Positions 22,089 through 32,400 of a stretch of DNA of 64,000 bases are shown piece after piece (position 1 is the first letter of the stretch; each line of letters begins with the position of its first letter). This DNA is from Morchella semilibera (Eukaryota > Ascomycota > Pezizomycetes > Pezizales > Morchellaceae), in the NCBI GenBank assembly GCA_009192285.1, contig CM018603.1:5577613-5641612 (forward strand), read 5' to 3'. The notes below the pieces were generated by a model. That model was not told where the DNA came from and made no database searches. It was given only the letters and a program-made list of their open reading frames with translations. The translations under genes and the position numbers were made by a program.

Positions 22089-23490
22089 CTCTTCCACCTC
22101 GGACCGTCCGCCTAAATAGTACTGCTTCTTGAGTAAGGTCAGGAATAAGAAGGAGGATATTTTCTTATCTACACGAGCTTCTTTTAGTGACTGCTTTTCC
22201 TTTTGTCGCGCGAGGTATTTAGTGGTGGTGGGTCTATGGATGATGCATGTAACGGAACAAGCTGTATTCATAGCCAATGACAACTTTCATTTATTCAAGG
22301 CCACAATAGCAGTAGCTGAACTCACAATTTCTCGGCTCCAGTGCACTATAGCCCCCAAAGTCTTATCATACATGGATGAACGACATATTCGGATGGATCT
22401 CTTCATGGATGGTTTTTTTTTTCCTTCTTTAGTTCATTAATTGTCTTCTTTCAGGTAAAGGCCAGGTCATCAGCGTTTTTGGGTGGGGAAACATGCGGCC
22501 AAGCGGCCTGTTACCTTACTTCAGCCTCGAAATATTTCTTGGCCATAGAAATGTTTATATAACCTGCCTTATCTCGGAAATCTACTCATCAAACAGGCCA
22601 ATATAAATGAGGCAGCCCCCGTATCATAGCCTTTCAGGTAATGAAGCAACTTCTCTTTCCGCGTATCAGTAGTAGTATGTAGTGTAGTATATCAGCTTTA
22701 TCATTGTACACTGCCTCTCAACTTAAGCCCGTGTGGGTCAAAGGTTCGCATCATGTGGTATCACTCGTTCTGCACAAAGCTCTGCAGAGATTGATATACC
22801 TCTTCCTTTACTTATTTATTTATACTTCATACACAACCTACCCACCCTATATTGTGCAACGCGGTTCTGTGCGCAAAATATTGGCGCCGGTTGATCCACC
22901 GATACACTCCACTCGCTGGTTGCCCATCCTACCAATATTAAGGGAAAAATCATGCTGTTATATGTCTTCGCCCTCCTGCTTAGCCATTCCCTCCAAACTG
23001 CCATTCAAGATAAACAACAATGTGTGCAGGTGTTTACTACTCGAGTTGAAAGCTCTGGGACCTGCGGAGATAATGACATCATCACCTAAGCATCAAACTA
23101 AAAAATCATGATTCTGCAAAGGCAACACCTCAGCATTGCCGAAATGGTCTGATACATCGTCGATGTGTTAAACTCATGCTTGTAGGATCCCTTAGGGACA
23201 GATGTCGGGGGACTAGTAGCCTTAGGGGGTCTGGTGTAAGGAAAGTGCCCGGGAGCGAACATATACCCCGGTGTCATGCACCTATTAGGTCTCCGTATTT
23301 CCAAGCATGCAACCTCTGCATATTCAGAGCGATACAAGCGAGGAGGACCCCTCGGCGTATTAGCATGTGTATGGGGTTATGACATTATTGTATTTGTTCT
23401 GATCCATTGATAGACCATCTGGATACTGAGGTCCGTTTACATGGCCGGTGGAGCTTGATAATAACCACTTCTTATGTTGTTACTATACGA
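22089..23490. other. gene-free stretch downstream of tyrosinase
   Basis: No supported gene. It contains a copy of the CATGNNNTATCACTCG motif at about 22752 and otherwise unassigned sequence. Confidence 0.4.
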
Positions 23491-23498
23491 CTTGATTG

Positions 23499-23860
23499 TA
23501 GTGATGGGCACGAGGCAAGTTATCGAGAGACTTTGTCTCGAGACTGTTGGCAAGACAAGACGACCTGGGGGTCATCAAGACGAGACAAGGTTGGTCATGG
23601 ATATTTCGAGACTTGTCTCGAGACCTTTTTAACTTTTTACTATCATACAATCTGATATTAATTACAAATTTCCAAATCAGGGTTAGGGTTTGGCAGAGCC
23701 TTCGGCCCGGTGGTTCTACTTCTCTCATCTTTTCTGGCATCAAGTTCACATGACCACAAAGTCTCGAGACTCTATCAAGACCAGGAGACTTTCGAGACCG
23801 GAATGAGAAAATACAAGACCTGTCCAAGTCTCGTCTCGTCTTGTCTCGTGCTCACCACTA
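23499..23860. mobile_element. hAT-type MITE, 362 bp, with 8-bp target duplication
   Basis: The terminal inverted repeats TAGTGATGGGCACGAG (left) and TAGTGGTGAGCACGAG (mirrored right) are flanked by a perfect 8-bp direct repeat, CTTGATTG (23491-23498 and 23861-23868). The 8-bp duplication and TAGTGNTGGGC-like end are hallmarks of hAT elements. The interior is rich in GTCTCGAGAC/CAAGACGAGAC motifs near both ends and holds a telomere-like GGGTTAGGG (23680-23688). No transposase is encoded. Confidence 0.92.
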
Positions 23861-26848
23861 CTTGATTGCCTAACTTCTAAGATATGCGTTTCCTCAGGGA
23901 AGAACGCACGTTCAATTCCCCCACGTAATAGATTATCCTAATCCTGTCAAACCTGTGCAAGCATTCACTGGTCCCTTTATAATTATAGATCCATTTATAG
24001 ATCCATTTATTGGCGCGTTTGCGCCGGGAAATCGTTAAGTGGGGCTGGGATGCATATGTCGATTTATTTAAAATGCATTCACCGATGGATACTTGTAACA
24101 CAAGTACCACCCTCAAAGCCAAGCGGCTACCGATGATACAATATACATTTCCGAACCATTTCCTAACGTGGCAGAGGATAAGCTATCGGACAAACTAACA
24201 CCATATAATTACTACATAACACACTTATTGATTTCTACCATCAGTTCAAGAACCACGGAATGTATAAAAGAATCTGTGAATACAAGATTCAGGGGAAACA
24301 AACTACTAGCCACATCCCCGAAAAATCACACCCGAACTAATGAATCTTTTGACTCATTTCCCAAGTTTACTTTGCAGAGTAAATCCCGGTATAATTCGTC
24401 TAGTGGAGGAATCAATGAAATCACCACACTAGGCTCTGAATAGCCGAAAGAGGGAGGTCACGGATTTGAAGTTTTATCCTTCCAATACATTGGAAACGCT
24501 TTTCTCTTGGCAGAATCTAAAATGAGAAATTACTGTGCTGGCTCCCTAGTTTTCTTTTGTAACACAGGTTCCACATCTTTATCAATATCGATCCAGTCGG
24601 CACAGTCTGGTCTTAATATCAGGCAAAGTCGCAGTGCTTTACTCCTCGAAGGTTATTTAGCCGACGATTACTGAGAGTAAGGTTAAGCTCCCGAGATTTG
24701 AATTATATCCACTATATACACCAGAACTGTACTTGAATCAACAGCGCCACGCCCTCACGTTTACTTTATAATGGAGCGGGAATAATCGTTAACATTATAT
24801 AAATAAACAACTCCAGGCTCAAGGTCGCGGGTTGAACATCTCTTTCTACCCTTAGGGGTATCCTCCCCCTTACAAGGTCACGGCACATAGGCCAGCTTAA
24901 CCGGTGAGGTGTTGGTAGTCCAGTTTAGGGTTAGGGTTACCGCCAGCTACCTTCCCTACTTGTTGTCGGGGGCTGGGGTGGAGTTAATCCCCAATCAGAA
25001 AGGCGGTGAGGCTCCGACTGGCGCCGGAAGCGTAGCTACATTACTACCACAAGGTCGGTATGTGTATTCAGGGCTTGCGTACACGGTGATTGATACACTA
25101 GGAGAAAGAGAGGCTAAGACGCTATTAAGAACCGTAAAACCACTTAGAAAAAGCTTTGTTGGTAACCGTCTGCTGGTAAAAAAGGGAGGCAGGCCCCATG
25201 ATCCACGAGGTCATCCCACACAGAAACAAATCTAAACACCTGCGCCTACCAAGTGGTCGCGGGAATGCAGTGTCGCATAGCACGAGCTGCATTATCACGA
25301 GGTAGTTACAGCCGCTGGATTGTTGCCATTTCCAATTAGTTCACCTAACACCTCCGTGCCAGTCTCAGTAGTTTCTTTTAGCGAGGGTAGCAGGATTACG
25401 GCCATGGATTTTGTAATTATTTTTCGGCGTCGCAAAATGGACGGTGATTTTATTTAGACCTCTCTCGTCCTGCCGTTGCAACCTCTAGTAAATACGTATC
25501 CGGAAGTGATCAAGGCGCCGAGAAGCAACGCTAAGGGGCGAGGTTTCGGAGTAGTATCATTATCGGAGCGTGATTGGCGGTGGGGCTCATATCATATGTC
25601 AGGTATTTTACATGAACGGCTATAAATGACCATTTTATTCGTGGGGCTGGGAATTAGCTTTGGTTTCCTGTCTTGGTTTGTGGCATGGTGGCTAATATCT
25701 CAATCCCGTCGGTTTCTCGATTCTTGGTCCGGATGTGCTTTAGGACCTTTTGGTTGACGTTGAGCTAGCTAGGACCTATAGCTATAGGTTGAGCGGAACA
25801 AACAACCCGTTGCCACCGATTGATAGCTTTTTTGAGGGGAAAAATAGGCCCTTGCATTATTAAAATGTAACGGACTCTCATGTCTCTGGTCGGAGGGACC
25901 ACGCGTGTAGTAAACCCCACGCCTTCTGTTTCGGCACCCAACACCGACAGGGCGAGGGTGCTTGGGGCCTGGGGGGCTGGGTGGTAAGAGCTTAGTGTAC
26001 CGACCTTGTCATTACAGGAGAGAGCTGTGATTTGTCTTCATACCTAGCCCTTAGTAGCGGTCGTGATACAGGTTATATAAAATACCAGAGAGGGTTATGT
26101 AATAGATTATCATAGCGATACGGTATTGTGAAAATCCCCTAATTAGATCGGCTTTCGGCAATTATATCGATGTAGCCATGCTGTACTGACATGATATTTT
26201 GGCTGGATGCAATAGTTTTTCTTGTACTGCAGACACCACAGGTAGGTATTACAACCAGAGAGACGAGTCAAATGTGGAGCCCCTCAAGGTTTCCCCCCCC
26301 CCCCGGAGCTAGCGAAACAATTGGTTGGGGTGGTTGTATATGGTTGTCAAGATCTCCGCCGGACTTGGCGGATTCTACCGGCGACGCCCCCTCTCCCCTC
26401 TCTCATCACAAGGTAACTGCCACGGTGAGACCACAGTCCCGTGTCTAGTCCTTTTTGATCTAGCTAGCTGTCAATTTGTTACTTAAGATTTATATGCAAT
26501 GATACATCGCCTGCTATATCCGCGATACCCGACCATGTGCTTTGCGGATTAAATCCATGTTTCCGCTCGCTTCAGCTACTACATCATGTCAGTGGCCGTT
26601 TATTTGTGAAGTCTCTTCACCGCGAGGGGTATTGGTACGACACAGCTAGGAAGAATAAGTGTATAGGCTGCCGGCATTCGGCTGATAAGGACAATTCACC
26701 AGCTTAATCCCTTGGTCAAAGATGGCCAACCAATCTTTTATGAAGCTAAAAGATACCACCGGAGGTCTCATATATAAAGCATGATGGATATTAATATTGA
26801 AGGGATGGTCACTAGATGAGTACATGAATGCTCCGATTCACAATTTGC

Positions 26849-26900
26849 AAGGGAGGCAGAGTTGTATGAAGTATAAATAAACACTTAAGGGAGGCGGAGT
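26849..26900 (+). mobile_element. ultra-short retroposon-like insertion 1
   Basis: A 24-nt segment, TGTATGAAGTATAAATAAAC + ACTT (26863-26886), lies between direct repeats AAGGGAGGCAGAGT (26849-26862) and AAGGGAGGCGGAGT (26887-26900). The AT-rich, A-ending core is shared with insertions at 57.6 and 63.0 kb and more loosely with 56.8 kb. Variable-length target duplications with an A-rich tail suggest target-primed reverse transcription with extreme 5' truncation. Confidence 0.6.
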
Positions 26901-28289
26901 GTAGCTCTCTTCACCCTTGCCTCACACTATATACTCGCCCTTCTCGTACCCTTCCCCTACGACAGATGCTAGGGAGAATTCCTAACACTCTTCATTTCCC
27001 ATAGGCAGGACCAAACTGTGACATCAGTCCCAAAGTGATATCGGGGTCAAAGCAGACATTATTTGCAATCTTAATTCCCATGAAAGAACCTCCATTCCCA
27101 GTCGGAAGCTAAACCAAACGTTTTAAATTGGGCTCCAACAGCCCTTGATTACCAACAGCAGCATTTCTAGCATCAGGGAGCTACCAAAGAGATTTTCACC
27201 AAGGATCCGGGCGATAATGGTCTAGCCCTCTGACCGGAGGCCTGCTAAGAGCCTAGGGTACACCACCCGGCACCCTAACCCTTGCCCTACACCTAAGACC
27301 CTAAAATACGACAGCGCTTACCTCTATACACATTATCGCCACATACGTCCCAGAGTCATTGCTTGCATTGGCTAGTATGAAAATCCCAATGTTTCCAATC
27401 CTCATCCGCGCCATCACAGGGCATACAGCTCGAGTATGACCCTCTCAAGTATATTCGTTCTTGATGTTCTATGCAACACAATAGGTGCTTGATGTATTAC
27501 ACCCTTATCATCAAGCCAGTGTGGTCTGCCCCTAATGATGGGATATCATTCGGAGACGTCCAGCCTCATGTCTCTGCTGGACCATTGTGTCGACCCGAAC
27601 TCCAGTACTCCTGGCGAAATTACCTTCTTACCATTCTCTAGCTTGCATCGTACAGGATGCGGCCATGATATGGCTACTATTCGACAGGGTGGCCGTCCCG
27701 CCGTTAGGACTAACTGGAGGGCCATAGCAAGTTGTCACTAGCAATGCTTTCTGGCGATGGCAACATGAAGATAACCAATTGTTGCCTATGTATTGCATTT
27801 AAACCGGCGCCATGGGACAGGAGGTCTTTGGAGGAATTGATTGATTGATCGATTCATTCAGTGCTCCTGAAGTGCGCAATTGACAATTTCGCGCTGCGTC
27901 GTGGAGGGTAGTACCGCCATCATCGCCGACCAAGAGAGAGGAGAACCTGTGGAGTGTCCTTTTGACCATGTTGCACAGCAACGTGGAGATGAGTTGAGTT
28001 CCGGTGAGGTGTCGTATGTATATCGACTCGGTGTGACAGCGGGGCCTGTGCGATCTCTGTGTATGTACAGTGTGAGTATGCTCAATGGTGACATGAAATG
28101 AGCGGATGCATTGTCTATGAATGCTGCCTTAATATCACACGCACGTCGCAATGTTAGAAGCGCTCTGTGCGTTAGAAACCGCGGCCAGATAAGGAGCGGT
28201 GCTGCCTTTGTTACTAACCAGATGAATGTTGGCGCCCTGAGACAGGTGGGCCTTAATTTTGTCCTTTCACCCAACAGGGCATGGTTTCC

Positions 28290-28720
28290 AATGGTTCACC
28301 CGTTCTACCAAACAAACCGGTTTCGGTAAACCGGTTCAGTTAATATTTCGGTTGAGCCTTTCTCTTTGAGTTAATTTGGTTTGAACGGTTCATCACAGTC
28401 AAAAACCACTTCAAACCGGTTTACTAAACGGTTCTATCATGCAGGTACGCATCACATAGAGGACATATTTCCCGCCTTCACCCCTTTTGGGCAGGCTTAA
28501 TTGCACCTGATAAATCAAGAAAAATACTCTGAAAGTACATCTAGTGTGTGGACCTGCAAACAAAAAAAAAGAACGGTTCTAGTTAAACCATTTTAGAGGA
28601 CCAATATCCAGTTCAGTTCAGTTCAGTTCATTTGGACATGTCATTCAGTTCAGTTCGGTATGGTATGACCTCCGAATACAACCAGTTTCAGCCGTTGGAA
28701 CTACCGGTTCAACAGGGCAA
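28290..28720. repeat. AACCGGTT-rich repeat block
   Basis: Many copies of AAACCGGTTT, ACGGTTC and CAGTTCAGTTC occur on both strands, including a (GTTCA)4 run at about 28611-28630. The block has inverted symmetry but no sharp termini that I could define. Probably a degenerate mobile element. Confidence 0.5.
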
Positions 28721-29410
28721 GTGGCGACAAACCATCTGACCAATTGGCTCCTGTTCCTGGCGTAGCCCGATCTTCGGCCATCTCGAACAATACCCAGGTG
28801 TGGCCCGCACTTGATAGGATGACCGGCACTCATAATTCCCTAAAGTTCAATAAACTGCCCCCCACCCGGCCGCGTCACTTTAGCCGCAAACAAAACCTCC
28901 TAATCAGGAACTCTTAGAGGTGTGCACTATTACTAGGGTGGTTGGTACTAAACGACTTTAGGCGCCACAGCACTGGCCAAGCGCATATCCCTCCTTTACC
29001 CCCCGCACTCGGGGCGAGAGAGCCGTGTTTACGGATAACTGGAATCCTCTACTTCGTAAGTAAATGAAAGACTTGCAAGGAGCTTTCTGTGTCTCCGTGA
29101 GCTAATGCCCCTTTAAGGAAAATGATATTTGAATACGCAGAAAAAGAAAGAAGATAGAAAACAGACACGACATAAGCGCTACAGAGAGTATAAAGTGCAC
29201 TATAATGAGGAAACCTTCCCAAACCCCTCCGACACACTCCAAATCCCACCTTCCAACCAACCTACATCCGGATCCCCCACAGCGCCATAAACCTCATATC
29301 ACAAACCTTCCCTGATCACAGCCCCGCCTGTCAACGCCCTTTGACCCAGAGAATAAGTCTAAAGCATGGAATTGGTAGCGTGAAAGGGGGCTCTCGCTGC
29401 CGAAAGAAAA

Positions 29411-32400
29411 CTATGCCCCCCCAGAGAAGAGATCAGGCCTCAGCAGTTTCATGACACTTTGGTGATCGCCATCCCGTGCAATATCCAAAGCTGATTTCCC
29501 TTCTGCGTCGGTGATACTGACGTCAATACCAGCCACCCCCAGTAGCATCTCCACCGCTCCGTTATGGCCTTTGCTCGCTGCCAGCGTCAAGGCCGTAGAC
29601 CCAAGTCGGTTGCGGTAATTTATGTCGTATTCGCCCCTCTCCAAGACTAACTCAACGATCCGTGTCTTACCTGATTCCGATGCCATGAGAAGAGGGGTGT
29701 CGCCGTCACCGTCTATTTCCTGCAGCCTGTCCGTTTTGTCGTGCCTCTCGAGTAGCATCTCGCATATCTCGACATTTCCGCATTCGGCAGCGATCAGCAG
29801 TGGCGTTGCACCGTGGTTGGTGGTAGTCTTAAAGTCTACCCCTGGGTCCTGTAGGAGGAACTTGACTGCCTCGGTTGAACCCCATCTACAGGCTGAATAA
29901 AGAGGAGTACAGCCGCTATACTTTGTAAAACTCGTACCTTTCCTAATATCTTGGGCGACTATATTCAGGTCTGCCCCATGCGATAGGAGCTCTCGTATTG
30001 CCCCTACGTGGTTATTTCGAGCAGCCATATGTAGGGCAGTTTCACCCGTTTCTGATGAGGAATTTATATCGGCCCCATGAGACAGCAAAAGCTTAACTAT
30101 CTCCGTATTACCGTTCCTGGCAGCGACGTGGAGTGGGGTCCAGAATCCTTGAGTCTCTGCGTTGACGTCTGCCCCATACGATAGGAGCTCTCGTACTGCC
30201 TCTACGCGGTTATACCGAGCAGCCATGTGCAGGGCAGTTTCACCCGTTTCCGATGAGGAATGTATATCGGCCCCATGAGACAGCAAAAGCTTAACTATCT
30301 CCGTATTACCGTCCTCTGCAGCGACGTGGAGTGGGGTCCAGAGGGCTTTAGTTTTCGCGTTGACGTCTGCCCCATGCGATAGGAGCTCTTGTGCCGACCC
30401 CACAGAATTGTATTCCGCAGCGGTGTGTAGCGCAGTGTGGCCCGTTTCTAATGAGGAATGAATATCGGCCCCATGAGACAGCAAAAGCTTAACTATCTCC
30501 GTATTACCGTACTCGGCAGCGACGTGGAGTGGGTTCCAGAACTCTTTAGTTTTTGCGTTGGCGTCTGCTCCATGCGATAGGAGCTCTTGTGCCGACCCCA
30601 CAGAATTGTATTCCGCAGCGATGTGTAGCGCAGTGTGGCCCGTTTCTAACGAGGAATGAATACCGGCCCCACGAGACAGCAAAAGCTTAACTATCTCCGC
30701 ATTACCCTTCCAGGCGGCGGTGTGGAGTGGGGTCCAGAATTCTTTAGTTTTTGCGTTGACGTCTGCCCCATGCGATAGGAGCTCTTGCGCTGACCTCACA
30801 GAATTGTATTGAGCAGCGATGTGTAGAGCAGTGTAGCCCGTCTCTAATGAGGAATGAATATCGGCCCCATTAGACAGCAAAAGCTTAACTATCTCCGTAT
30901 TACCCTTCCAGACGGCGGTGTGGAGTGGGGTCCAGAATTCTTTAGTTTTTGCGTTGACGTCTGCCCCATGCGATAGGAGCTCTTGTGCCGACCCCACAGA
31001 ATTGTATTCCGCAGCAATGTCTAGCGCAGTGTAGCCTGTTTCTAATGAGGAATGAATATCGGCCCCATGAGATAGCAAAAGCTCAACTATCTCCGTATCA
31101 CCCTTCTTGGCGGCGGCGAGGAGTGGGGTCCAGAATTCTTCAGCTTTTGCGTTAACGTCTGCCCCATGAGACAGTAGCACCTTCAGCGCCCCTAATGAAC
31201 CAGCTCTCACAGCATTATACACCGCAGTCCACCCACATGCTCCTCGGCGATCGATATCGAGATTATTCCCTTTCAACAACAGCTCCAATAGCCAAACCTG
31301 GCCATTCTCCGCTGCCTTGATGAGTAGGGTATCTGCTCCCATGCTGCAATTTGCATCAATCCCTTCATGTGTAATGAGAAGATCAAGAATGACCCGATGT
31401 TCAAGGCGAGCAGCAGTGAAGAGAGGAGGTTCCATCTGCCCGTTTTGGCAATTCGGGTCAATTTCCTTGTGCCCCAAAAGGGTCTGTACAACTGATGCAT
31501 GTCCCCCGGTAACACCAAGAGATAACGCCGTGTCTCCCGCTTTAGACTTGTGGTTAATATTCAGGACTGGCTCACGGAGCAAGTCTTCGAGGATTGTACA
31601 GTGCCCCCCCACAGCGGCATGGTGAATCGCAGTAAGTCCGCTCTTATCTTCCAGGTTTATATCACAGCAAGCCACCTCCAGCATGTATGTAGCAGCGACA
31701 CCGACGTCGCCTATCTGTGGAACAACGGACTGTCTCTTACTACCCAGGAGAAAACGAACAGTGTCCACCCTGTTGCATTTAACCGCCACTATCAGTGGCG
31801 TAAGGCCGCCACCATCCCTCGCGTTTAAGTCAATGGTGGGTTCTTCCACCAATTTCTCAAGAAGGGTGAGTTTTCCCTTCTCAGCAAGATAATGGAACGG
31901 TGTGCTTCCGGCAAGGTTTGTACAGTTAGCTGTAAGAGTGTGCAAGCTTTCCTCCGCGATACCTATTAGCCCGTAGTAACAGACTGCCCAGACCAGACTA
32001 ATAGGCTCCCCCGCAGGGGCTTTGAGAGCGGGAATAAGTCTCCCTACGTTCCATGCCCAGAACCCCCAAGGCGGAGATGAGGGGTCAAGAAAGTTGGACC
32101 ACGAACGGATAGGAGCTATTCCAGGTTCGCTAAGGTGTATACCCCAATTCCGCATTGCGTAAGTGAATAGATCTTGACGTGAGGAGGTTAAGGAGCTTGG
32201 GTCTGGAAGCTCAGTTGGCGTGCACGTAAGAACTGAGAGGCAACGGTCAAGGATCCACTCTTGCCCCCCTTTTACACAGTCCTTTGGCCCTTCGTCCAGA
32301 TACTGTCGAACGGTGGCATGGGAAAAGCGTAGGATGCCTGTCTCGCGATCGTATACTATGAGTCCACAACACACATGGAGAAGGTTGTCAATCCTCCAAT

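Larger units (their letters stand above)
23869..29410. other. gene-free stretch
   Basis: No supported gene. It holds a GATGCATT-type repeat fragment (about 24028-24080), telomere-like motifs (24924-24939 and, on the minus strand, 27272-27281), a C11-type tract near 26290, a tiny retroposon-like insertion (26849-26900) and an AACCGGTT-rich block (28290-28720). The open frames at 24909-25235 and 27858-28274 resemble nothing known. Confidence 0.4.

Noticed and set aside
24909-25235. 108-codon frame, possible retroelement fragment
   Set aside because: No reverse transcriptase, integrase, protease or gag motif could be seen.
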